Assembly (NCBI GenBank): GCA_964020085.1
Contig: OZ026603.1
Coordinates: forward strand, 2,618,394-2,682,393
Direction: 5' to 3'
DNA: 64,000 nucleotides
Source: Micromussa lordhowensis
Lineage: Eukaryota; Cnidaria; Anthozoa; Scleractinia; Lobophylliidae
In this document: positions 24,801-37,700 of the stretch, piece by piece
Numbering within the stretch: position 1 is the stretch's first letter
Layout of the letters: every line of letters starts with the position of its first letter
Program-made: the position numbers and the translations under genes
The notes under the pieces: generated by a model
Seen by the model: only the letters and a program-made list of their open reading frames with translations
The model's database searches: none
Told to the model about the DNA's origin: nothing

Positions 24801-25737
24801 ACAAGCAATATGCATAATGGCAGAATCAAGATCAGGTAAAAAATATTTGGAATGAGTTCGATAATTTTCTTGTTCATTTATAGATGAATATAACTTGATG
24901 TCAGAATAAATCTTCAGTGTTAATTTTGTCGCAGCCCTTGCATATACTCAGTTGAAAGGAGATAGTAAAATAATTGTTAAAATCACCACATAAGTGAGGC
25001 AATATTTCCACAGAAACGGATGACGGTATGGATGACACAAAAAAAAGTTCTAATTTTAAAAACTTAACTAGCACCCCACACACCTGAATGCTATTTACTT
25101 ACAAGCCTGAGAATCTGAATAAAAATATTGACTTTGTATCCAATAAAATCACAATTATAATTATGAGTAAAGGTTCTTTTAAAATATCTGTACAATGTAC
25201 ATACCTCAACGTAAATATATTTCTATGTAACAACGTCATAATATTACATAATTATCTTAACCAACAAATAAACCTTTGTACACATTGTACATTGTAAAAA
25301 ATGCATCACCTCATTAATAAGTATTTTGCAACTAATTTCCACTCTATTTTCATGCCTTGTTTAAAAACAAAACATTTATTTATACGCCAGTTAAAACCCT
25401 AATTGGAGAAACTTGCACCTTAAGAAAATCGTTACATCCTCAAAGTAGATCCACCTCTTCACCAAAAAGGAACCGAACTGGGCACAGCAACTGTACTCGC
25501 TATCTTTCAACAACTCTGTTTGGAGGATTCAAAGTTCCACAACACCAACATGGCCAATGGATTTGCAACAGCACTTGGCCAAGATAACCACAAGCTGCCA
25601 GCTGCATTTCTAGAGAAGCAGACAATTGTGGAAGTTTTCAAGAAAACACGCTGCTTGCGGAAAGGATCACTGCCACACGTGCACTGCACAGAAACAGTCA
25701 AACTACAGGTAGGCCCATACCCAAAAGCTATCTAGTT
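21874..25737. other. Convergent 3' region of ATOX1 and STIM
   Basis: No coding exon is seen. A poly(A) signal on the minus strand (TTTATT on the plus strand, 22896-22901) could end the STIM transcript and would give a 3' UTR of about 2.8 kb. The stretch holds a MITE (24612-24799), a short CT run near 24572, and AT-rich unique sequence. ORFs of 60-100 codons on both strands have no family resemblance. Confidence 0.5.
24612..24799. repeat. CAGTGGAA-type MITE
   Basis: Begins TACAGTGGAAACTCACTG and ends with GGTTCCACTGCACTGTTA, imperfect terminal inverted repeats with TA at the borders. Termini resemble the 181-bp MITEs at 31.0 and 34.3 kb. Confidence 0.5.
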
Positions 25738-28700
25738 TCATCCTGATTTCAACTTTTCCAGTGATGTGGCAACTGGGGCATCATCTTCTCGTTTGTTTGC
25801 TGGGTTTCTCTGTGCCTTTGACTTGCGAACTGCCGACCTCCACAACCACTTGACCTTTCTTTTGGTTTCATCATCATTTTCAGGTGCTGAGGAAGATTCA
25901 CTTTCAGTGGTAGAGTCTTGTCTCTTTCCAAACCAACTCAATCTTTTTTTCGACTTCCCAGTTGGTGACTCAGACTGGGAACCATTCACAGCAGGTTCAT
26001 CTTCTTCTAACTGTCCACAAGATAGCACTAAGTGTTCTGGATGCTTGCCTGAAGCTTTTGATTCTACTTCATTTGTAGCATCATTCATAGCCTCTGCTCC
26101 TAACTGATGGCTTGGATGGCTATCACTCCTATTTAAAGACACATTTTCTGTTTCTGGTGTGATATCTTGACAGCTACTATGAACATCATCACACTCTGGC
26201 CCAGCCGAGTTTTTTTTTTGGGCAGAAGGTTCGTTTAGAGCATCAAGTAAGCCTACATTGCCAGTAGCAGTGGAGTATGTCGGAGGAAGATCTTCTTTGC
26301 TTTCTATTGCTGTGTTGACTTCTGAAATTGTTTTCCAAGGACTTGCACTGGAAGAGATTTTTCTTCCTGAGCTGACACCAGCGACATTAGCAACATTAAC
26401 AAGAGCTTGTGCTATGGCAGAACCAGAGCGAGAACGTGACCCGTTATCTTTCCCAATGCCAAATGAGGTCTGCGACATAATCTGAAATCCACATAGTGAC
26501 TCTATTTGAGACCACCTGTGCTGCCTCTCCTCAAGCTCATTGGTAACTTCAGCAAGAGCTGATCTATCAAAAAACACAAAGTACTAGGTAAGTATGTCAC
26601 CTGATTTGAAATGTGGATTACATAGCATATTCATGAAAGCGGCAGATCCAGGATTTTTCTTAGGAGGGGGTGCACCACTAAGAATGGTGTAACTGACTGG
26701 TGAGGTAAACAAATTTGAAAAGCAAATACGAAGAAGAAGGCTGCATCCCAGGGGGGTGTTGTGCACACCCCCTGCACCCGCCCCCTAGTTCTACCCCTGC
26801 TTGACCAAAAACATAGAGATAATGATCAATCACTTTGATCTCTCACTTTGGTGGCTTTCAAACTCTCAACTGACTGTTTTTTTCTTCTTCTAGGTATTAC
26901 AACTCCCTTATTTAACATTGTGCAGTTCCAGAATATACCGATACTCCCCCCCAAAAGGGATTGAAATTCCCGGGGGGGGGGGGGGGGTGAGGTAAGACCA
27001 GAAAATTTAAAGAAATGTATGAAGCTTAATTGGAATTACACACCCTCATCCAAATTTCTATTAGTCTGAGAAGTAATAATAATGAAATTAATCTTCGAAT
27101 ATAGTAGCCAGTAGTATTACCTTCTTCATGGAATTTTCTTGCCTGCTCATGAAATTTAAAATCCAAATGGTAGGTTCCAGTGAAGATAAATTAAGTCAGG
27201 AAAATATCTAGGGACTTTTCAAAGCCTACGGATGGGGCAAACAATACAACAATATGCACCACCTCTTGCTGGCAGATCATGATATATGGCATGTTTGAGA
27301 TGCTGCATGTACAGAGGCCTGATCAAAGAACATGAAAAGGACAGATGATGATTATATACAATGTACCTTGCAGCAAGAATCTTCTGATCAACTTCATCAA
27401 TGGACAGATCATGAGCCAGGCGAAGGGATCCAATCAAGCTAGTTCTTTTCTTCTTGATTCTCTCACACTAATTACAAAGAAACAATTTAAGAGAACCAGT
27501 CAATATCTGTAACATCAGTGCTGCAGAAACTCCTACACAAGTGCAACACAAAGAAGGCTAGGTTCACATAATTTCCCCAAACATCCCTGGGTCCTAACCT
27601 GTGTTAAAGCCACCTTCCCTTAAAGAAAAATCAAAGAGAGTGTCATGTTGCCGTTGATAATCATGCTCCTTGCATCTAAACTATCCATGCATTATAACCA
27701 TTTCATTGTCACAACACTGAGCTGATGTGACCAGTGGAGATGAACTTACTCCCAGGATATGATCTTTGCATGAAAACTGATGAGCTTTTGACAGTTTGAA
27801 ACAGACCATCCATAGAATAATCTTTTCATCATAAAATGTTTATTACCTTTCTTAATCTGGCTTTAAATCTTCAAAGTTCTAAATCTCACTTGCACAATGT
27901 AACAAATTTCCATTGTGGACCAACTCTTGAGATATTTGCCAGTGTGACCAATAAAACACAGAGTAATGAGTTCCACAATCTACAAACATTATTACACTTC
28001 ACACGATTATCAACAGTAAGACACAGACATTCTCTTGCGGATTTTTTCTTGCAGTAAGGGCGGCTTTAACACACTGGCTATTGCGTCACATTGTCTCGGA
28101 GGGAGGCTTGAACATAAGAATATTGACCACAGTAAAGCATCTACATGTAACTAGTCTGTGTATGAGCAGGTCACGTTCAAAACATACCGCTTCTTTTGCT
28201 TCCTTCATTTGTTTTAAAGCAACAGCTCTTTTATGATGAAAGTGCTTAGTTTCTTTATCAAATGTCATCTGAAGCCATTGTTTGAGAACTGATGGTGCCT
28301 TCCATGACTGGTACTCAAGCTCTTTCTCAGCCTTCCTCAATGCTCGGCGAACCTAAATCATAAAACAATGTCACCAGAAAAGTACTAAATATTGACTACC
28401 AGTACTTTGTGTTACATTTTCCTTTTTTGCGGGGTGGGGGGGGGGAGGGGGGGGGGAGGGGGGGAGAGATAATAGGCCAATGAGGTGGCCCCTTATTGAT
28501 ACAAGCAAGGTCTTGATTCATCACCATTGGCAAGCAGGGTCACACTTTACTCAAGATAAATTACAATCTCCACCCGTGGATATAAATTGATAATGGCAAA
28601 TATTTAAGGGAGACTTTGCAAATTAAAATGCTGTGTAGCATCTCTTCTCTCATTCATGGAGAGAAGCAGCATTCCTACTGTCTTCACCCCACAGACACAG

Positions 28701-31700
28701 ACCAGAGTAAAAGCACCTAAACCAATAGGTGTCCTCAATTCCTCTTATCCCCAAGACTGAAGCAATTTTATCCTTTAAGTAGTTGTCTTTTGGGAAATGT
28801 TTAGTCTACTACAAGTCAAGTGCAACTTTGACTATAACACTCCCAAAGACATACCTGTGCCAACTCCTCCTCTGCAAGCTTCAGCTTTTGCATTTGTTCT
28901 TCTGTCCCTGTGCGATTTTCAGACAACAGCAGGGCTTCGTTCTATAAATGAAATTGCAATTCATGACTTCTATTTCATTTGATTTTTGGTCTACTGGAAC
29001 AAATTTGCATAAAAATTAAAAGTGGGTCCATGGCATTTTTCTGTCATTTTTCTACCTTCATCACTGGCATTTTTGACCCTCTCCACTTCATCAAAATGCC
29101 TTGCCTCTGTTTTGGATGGATGAACAGAGTCAGGGGGTGACTGACGATATTTATAGCCAAAATTATGCCGATTTAGGGGAAAATTAAATTAAATTATTTT
29201 AGCCACACATGATAGTTCACCTCAGTATTCAGATTTATCAGATCAGTTTAGAATAGAATAATAGAATCAGTTTAATAAACACAGTTTAATAAACAATTTT
29301 TACAAGGAATGTTTCAGTTCTGTATGCTTCAAACTTTTATTGAACACTTACATGTATTATCATCATGTCTTCTCAGAGCACTACAAAAATTTACTGGTTT
29401 GCACGTGTACATGTAACAAGCTGGCTTAAGGAGGCTGGCAATAGTTTCCAGCACTTTTCTAACAACTATAATAATATTTGAAGGATGAATACAATCACTG
29501 TTTAACAAGTGATGCTACAATAATGGTATCATACAAATTCCCAATCATTGGTAAACAAGTTTTGGTCATCCTTTTTACATAACAGGTTACCATAGCATAT
29601 GACCTGTTAAAAAAACTTCTAATTTTAGATTTAAGCACTTATACCTCGGAAATGAGCTTGAAGACCCCCATTCTTTATTAAATTCCTGCAAACTTTAAAA
29701 ACATTCTTCAATAATACAAACAGGTTTCACTGCGCTCCTTTTTGAGTTATAAGTGCTTTAAGCTAAAATACCATTTTTTATATCATGATTTTGGCATCAA
29801 CCAATGTAGAGTGGATATAATGACCAATCAAAGTATCTAAGTCTTGGAAAGTACTGGAAACTGTTTCGAGGGCCATCTTAAATACCTTTGATATCTGCTT
29901 CTCTTCATTAAGTCTTGCTTCCAAATCAAGTTTCTCAGCAATAGCTATTTGATGATTATCTTCAGCTTTAGCCAACCTGAAAAAGAATCATGCGCATCAC
30001 ATAAGACATATAAATTGTGTACTCATTATTGTTGCTGTGTGGTAGGTGCACATGTATGATAAAACAAAAATCATTTTTCCTTGGATAAGCTTTTTCGGTC
30101 ATTTACTATCAGCTATCGTGTTCCAGATGGCAGGGTTCAATTGGAAGGCCACGAGCAAGAACATCCCTAGAGACGTTCTTGCTTGTAGCCTTTCAAATCG
30201 TTGAAAATTTAAGGGACATTCTGCTTGTGGCCTTTCAAAAATAGAGGTGGGGTGTTTTATTCACTCCGCAAGGTAAAGTCGTCCTCAAGCCAAGTGGTTC
30301 ACACAGCTAGAACTTAACCCAGTATGTAGAATAAGTTTTATTCCCTGGCATTAGATTCACCAGTACCCATTTATACACCTGGGTGGAAAGGGTCCAGCAT
30401 GCCAACCATTAGGCCACTGCTGTCTACTTCCTCAGACTTCACCTTGTGAAAGGGTTTCAAAAACATACCTTGTCTGTAACTCCTGAAGACCATCCTCAGC
30501 CTGTTGCAGTATTTTCATGTCTTTTATCATGCGTTCCATCTGTTCTTTAGCTTTACGCTTCTGTAATACAGCCATCCAGCAACCAACTGTAGCAACCAGC
30601 ACAGAGAATGCTACAACAACATCCTTCAGAAGGCTGTGCCCTGAAACTGAGGAATTACAATCATGTAACAGACTTCGTTTGGAAGTGTTGTTAAAGTACT
30701 TTCTTATTTAAATGCCCCAAGCATTAATTTCAAACTATGCCAGGCGAACTCAGCATTTATTTCACTCCTGATAGAAGTTTATTTGTTTGAGTAGTGTATG
30801 ACTTTTTTATTAAACAGGCTTTAATTTTAACTCAATAGTTTGTCAGGCATATGTTTAGCCGTTATATTGCTGAGCTTACATTTTAGAACTCAAATAACTG
30901 CTGGAGGGACTTGTTTCATCACATACATGTATTTGTCTCAAGGTAACATGTATGACCACTAAAGAGTGAGAAACATCTTTCCTTCTTACATTTGTTACAT
31001 GTACATGTACATGTACATTTGTTACATGTACATGTACATGTACAGTGGAATCCTGATTTCTAGAACCTCCAGGGGAAATGCAAATTGGTTCGAGAAATCA
31101 GAGAGTTCGAGAAATCGGGGGTAAAATTACAGTGTTTGACTGAGGAGAGGGAACGACTTTTGGTTCAAGTTATCGGGAGGTTCGAGAAACCGAGGATTCG
31201 AGAAATCGGGATTCCACTGTACATCATTACATGTTTGAATTCGCAAATTTTTTCTAATAACACTGTGTACAAATCTTTTTCAAAGTTACATATTATCATT
31301 ATTGCCGAGTCTCTTTTCAAACACCACCTGCAGAATTTGTGAATGGAATTGGATCATCTCCAGAATTGAAAAGAAAAATGTTGCAACAAATTACATGTCT
31401 TGTACATACACATTATTAAATACAAAACAAAAAAAGGATCTCCCTGAAAATGGACACTGGGAAACAAGAAGAAAGGCCAACTTGATGATTAAAAAGTGCT
31501 ATTAGTTGTTAAATAACACAAAATGCTGTTGAGATCTCCATTTAAAGAAAATTATAACCCCACCCTTAAGCCGCCTTCTAACTGACTGTTTTGATAATCC
31601 TGAAAGTGAAAACTTTTCCACAAAGTTTTTAAAATAATCACTTTCCAGAGCAGAATATCTTGAGATCCAAAAGAGACAATAAACATGGTCAATTTGCATT

Positions 31701-34700
31701 AGATCAAACTCAAAATTATTGCTTTGTAGAAAGGAATACAAATTTAAGTGCACCTACCAAAAGGTGGTCCAAAAAGAACAATATCCATGGCACGTAAGCC
31801 GATCTTCTTGCGATGTTTTGGATCCTTTATTCCCAGTTCGTTCTGCAGTAAACCATTCTCCTCTATCGCCAGCCTGCACATCACAAAATGAGATATTGGA
31901 AAGCTTAACTTAATTTATAGTATAACAGAAGCCAAACTTAACCCAAATATGGAACACAGCTACACCTTATAAGTGTGACTTTGTACTTTTATTGCAACAT
32001 GAATGCATAAAATAATACCGTAACTCTACACTAAAACAATTAGCACAAAAGGTATGCATTCATTTCTTTTAATATAACAATCCTTCAAAAGTTTTATTCA
32101 TTCCTTCAAGGAAACTCGGAAAAATGAAAGTAATGGATTCAACTTAGGAAGATGCCATGTTGTAGATTAATCCTAGGTTTCTCACAACAGGATCACAGTC
32201 AACAACATGTACTGACAAATTGAAAATTTAACCACGTTTAAAGCAAACCACCTGTTGATTGTTGATTTCATTATTTAGTTGTGCTATGTTCTTTGCATTT
32301 CATTAACACTATGCTCATTCCACATACATGTGCATAAATTTAATTTTTGAAATTCATTGAATTCCAAATGGAGCTTCTGGCTAATGATTTATTTAAAGAA
32401 GCTTACAACAAATTATGGTACCTGAAACTTAACGTGCAATAAATCATTGAAAATTTATTTCAGATGTACAACAGCCGTAAGAAGTATCTCTATTCAGCAA
32501 GGATACAAATTGTTCTGTGTGCTCATAACGTTCGTTTATGTCATCAAAATCATAAAATCTGAACTTTAACTCTGTAAAGTAGTTTTTTAACATCAGTATG
32601 TAATATAAACAGTTACAAAGTTCAAGGAAATTTTGACAATGTAATGATTCAAAAATTATTATGATTTGACTGAGGATGTTCTTTGGATGGATCAAAACCC
32701 AGAATTCTCACTCTTTCAATACACAGTTAGACCTCTAATTGTGAAACTGAACTTATAAAGAACATTGTATTTCTGTTGTGCACTTGCTTTGGCTGCTATA
32801 TTGGTTTGGTGTTCAGAGAGCTTCACACAAAAATGGCCGACACTGTCTCACAAATGCAAATGTCTCTTATTTACAAAATTTGTCAGTCATCCATCATGAC
32901 CAATACATCCCATCCTCAACAGTTTGACCTGTTGTTTTATCTGATCTATCTTACAATTTCTCCTAACTTCAGTTGTAGTCGAAATGTCACTACTTTGTTT
33001 TTGTTTTCAATGTAAGCATGCAAAACATGCCACTGACTGTCATACTCCATCTGCACTATGTCAGAGAGGGATTTTCGCTAAATATTCTATAACAAAACCC
33101 CTTGGAGATTTACATCATATTTTTTTTTAAATAAGTTGCAATATGGTTTGCCTCAATTAAAGACAGCCTGTTATAAAATTAATTCAAACACCATTCATAT
33201 TTAATTAGCATCAGCACAAGATGCAAGGTCAGCCACAACATACATGTAATCTTTAACACTAGAATATAAATGCACACCATGTATTAAGTGTATATTAATT
33301 TACACAGACAGATAAAACATGTGACATATAATGACATCTTTTCAGTGCATTATTAATGTATGAAAACAACAACTGCTGAACTAGAACAGTAAACAAGTCC
33401 TAAACAAGAAAGATCTCTTGAAAAATAAACCCATGTATGTAGAAACTATAATTACAATGAAATTGTTTGTTGGAAGTGAACTTGCTACCGAGTCTTCTGT
33501 ACAATTTAACTTTCACACATTAGATGTCTAATCCAAGCAATGCTTGTTTATGCTGGTTCCTTTGTTCTTCACATTCTATCCTAATCATCAGGCAAAATGT
33601 TGTTTTATATAGTTACACTGTAGTTTTCATCTCGTATTCGCCTTATTGTGTGCTGTTAGTTCCACTCTTAAATTATGTAGCATAAATTTTTTTTTTCAGT
33701 CTATTATTTTTGCCTTAGAAACTACTCGCAAAAGGTCATTAAGATTTCAAGTCGCCGCTAAATACTTACTTTAAGTTAAACATCATAATTATATTGCAGG
33801 TGCCTAAGTTGCTACAATGTACGTTCTATTCACATACATGTACAGCAAAGAACAAGGAAAAATATTCACAAAATTGTCCAAAAATGTCATTTAAAATGTT
33901 TTACTAATTAAAGAACAAACTAAAGTTAGCAGGGATTCAAACATAAACAATATATTTACTGGATGGTGGCACACAGTGCCAGTTAATCTATAAATTATTA
34001 TTTAAACAGTGTGAAAAAAGTCCTGTTCAATAGTCCAGGACTAGACAAGTAGATTTTCCAGTCAGGATAGTGGATTCTGTCACTTGCCTGATGGGCTTGC
34101 TTGCAAGTGAAGTAATGAAGAAAGCTTGTTGCAGGATTATGTGCAAAGGTCGACAAAGAAACAACTTCTTTAATGTTCTCATTATTTCCATTTGCTTTTG
34201 CATAACAATGTTTTACTGTATTTAGCAGTGCACAAATGATGTGGGGCATTATTCCTACTCTGTAATATGGTTATGGATTTTAAACATTACTATTATACTA
34301 ATAATAACTACAGTGGAATTCCGATTTTTCAAAATCTCCAAGAGAAACAAAAATTGGTTAAAAAAAACGGAGAGTTGGAGAAATAGGGGTTAAATTATAG
34401 TGTTCGACTGAGGAGGGCAAACAACTTTTGGTTCGAGTTATCGGGAGGTTAAAAAAAATGAGGGTTCGAGAAATCGGGATTCCACTGTATTATTTTAATG
34501 TCTATTACTAACCGTGGTATAACTGATCCATTGATTCCTGCAGTACTGAAGATGTCAGCATATTGTGGCAGATGAACAGAATTTGTTAGCCAGTAAATGA
34601 CTTCTGCATTGGTCCATTTGTGAACTGTAATTATATATAATAACACAAAATGTACTAAGTAAATAATTTCATGCACAATATTAAACCTGGTTCACACTAG

Positions 34701-37700
34701 TGACATAACTAAACAACACGGACATACATACAACATCATTGAGAATAGATCAGTTCTCCCGAAATTGTTAGTCTTAAAACATTTATATTCTCACTATGTT
34801 GCTATAATGTTGTATTGTTAACAACTGTGACATAAAATAACAATGTGAAGTGTTTTTTCCTTAGATAACCTTGCTTCTGTTTGTTATTATGTCACTAAAG
34901 TGAACCATGCCTTCATACAGTCATATCAGGATGATTGTGGTTGGAAAATCAGTGCTTCTCAGGACAGTGTCACACACGTCATTCCAAGGCAAGAAACATG
35001 GTTCGCATTTCGACACAAATGTATTTAGAGAATTGGAAGGCTAAATGAAAGCAATAACAGTTATTACAAGAATATTTACAGATGTTTTTAAGCAGAGATG
35101 TCACTTGGAAGTTTATGTTCTTGCTTCTGAGGCATTTCTTGTTCCTCTTCCTCTCTCCCCCACCAAACTTATTATCAAATAGCTCTTATTTTCATTAGCA
35201 TAATCTTTTTTACAACGGCCCTATTCTCCCAGAGGAGATATAGGAAACAAAGAAGAATCTTTTTTAAAGGTTAATATTTTTAACACAAGGTCATTAATAC
35301 AAGCCAAAGAAAAGAAAATAATAATTATGACTCTTCAGCTTTACGTCTGCCTCTCGAAAACAACTGCACTTAAGCTCCTCATTATTTATGAATACTGAAG
35401 CTTATCCTGACCGTCACTCTGTATCCAGCTTTGCCACAGTTCATCCACAGAGATCAAGTCATCATTTCCATGGAAGTGTGAGTGTCGTTCCTCATCAGTA
35501 ACTTGTAGTTCATCTCGCATAAACTAATGATCAGATTTCAAACAAATCAAGAATCTAAGTATTACTACAACAGTAATCTTCGCATTAATAAGTTTACTTG
35601 AGGAGAAAAAGGCAGAAGTCAATAAAAGGCCATTTCCACGTTACCTTGGCAAGGCTCAAAATTAAAAAAATCCTGAAGTCACCATTTGGCATGTGGTAAA
35701 AAATAGTCACCAAATGCAAATTTTTAGTCGCCAGATCATAAAATCAAATAGAAGAGACACAATCTGTAGGTATACATGTACATAATGCACTCAATGCTCA
35801 AGGATTTGCACTGCATTATAGGGCGATCTCGTACAGGGGTAGCCATTTCGAAGTTATCTAATGCGAGAGAATTGTTTACTTAGAACTGTGTGCCTTAAAT
35901 TAACCAAACATGGCAATCCAGTTGGCGATTGAAGAATCATGGGTTTGTTCTATTATATCTATTCAAATAAATTGAATCTTTCATCCACAAGTCATTTTCC
36001 ATTGAAGTTAATTTAAGGTTGACGAAAGAAAAGGTGAGTCGCCCACTGGCAACCAGGTCTTAATATCTCCTCACCAACACTCAATTTTTGGTCGCATTGG
36101 CAACCAGCTAGTCGCAATTTCAAGCCTTGCTTGGGCCTCTGTGTCAAAAGGAGTGCAAAACCATTCATATGCCCCTGCAGGTTCATTTTCATGCAAATCA
36201 AACTCATTTTCATATGAAAAGTTTTGCACAAGGACTCGTTTTGAAACAGGAGCACACGATGGATTCCAACTTGGAAATGGCCTATTACGTAGGAGACAAT
36301 ACAATGACCCTATGGTTATTGTGCTAGCTGCGTTAACAATCAAAGATCCAGCTGTGAGCCTTGGCGTATAGTGTCTTTTGTGTTGTCTTCTTGTGCAAGG
36401 CACCTCACTCTCACAGCCCTGCCACTCTCCACCCAGGTGTATACATAAAAAATGAATACACTGTCCTTCGAAATTAAAAAGGCAACCCATGGGTGACTAC
36501 ATTCAGGGGTTGGCTTTAAAACTTGCACCATTTTCTGATCAGAATTCAAACAAAAACTGTCATGACTCCCTCACATGTTTTCCTACAACTTGCATCAGCT
36601 ACAAACTGCAATCTAGAAGTTTCTGTTGGCTCAATGGATTCAGTGCTTTCAATAGGACCCAGTACCCACAGGAGCTCTGGCAGGTGCTGTGTTGAATGTC
36701 GGTGGGTATATTTAACTTTTACAAATTCTCTAGAGAGAAATTCTCCTGGGCTTTGCATACTGCTCCGGCAGCTGCTGTTCTGAGGTAGCCACCTACTTCA
36801 AATCTTATTGAAAGCACTGTGGATTGCAGATTGACCAAAGTGATTACTTTTTAGTTTTGGTCTTAAGAGTTTCAGCTGAAAATTAATCTGTCAGAGTCTT
36901 CCCTTTCGTATTCATAAGATTTACTGAGCACTCACCCCATTTGATTCACTCAAGTCAACTTTTCCATTCCTGTCATCATCCAAGTGAAAGTGTATTTTGG
37001 TGATTGCTTCAAGGTTGAACTTTTCACTTCCTGTCAGATTTTCCAAACCTAAAAAAGAAATCATACAAGAAATGAGTCACTTAACATAAAAGAAAAGGAA
37101 ACAAATAATCAAAATTGACTGATATCATGTAAATTGTTAACATAGTATAAAGGCTATGACTCTGTGAGCAGGCAAGATGAACCACATTCTGCATCATGAT
37201 TGGTTACCTGAACGAGCAAGATGTCGCTATCTTGCCTGCTTAGGATTTTCTGGTGTGTCCCACAAAAAAAGAAGTGTTCTTTTTCCATATACTCTACATG
37301 TAATAAATCCTCTTTTGACCAAGCTTGTTTGGTCAACATGGCTGGATGTTGTCCTCATTCTCTTTTTTTGCACGAGTATGGACCTTGACTCCATATCGGT
37401 CCATAAACACGCAAAAAAAGAAGTCATCGAGTCATCTTAACTCATGCTTGGTCAATAAAACCCTCTTTGTGCATTACTATTTATTGACATTATTTAAATG
37501 TCATGATATTGTGATGTTTTTTATTTGCATCATATCAATACATTTTTTAATATAGAATAGTTATTCACATTACAAATGTCGAAATAGTAGCTAGCCTTAA
37601 TACATCAATCCATAGGTGTATATTATAATTATTATTTTCCTGAAACATTGCAGGGGTCCGGAATCCTGAATCCATGAATTGGCTAATTATGCCAGGCATT

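Noticed and set aside
28430..28468. Telomeric or centromeric G-rich repeat
   Set aside because: The runs are irregular G homopolymers with no TTAGGG periodicity.
36071..36490. 139-codon minus-strand ORF in a STIM intron
   Set aside because: No recognised domain, overlaps a MITE end at 36131, and no splice site would join it to STIM in frame.
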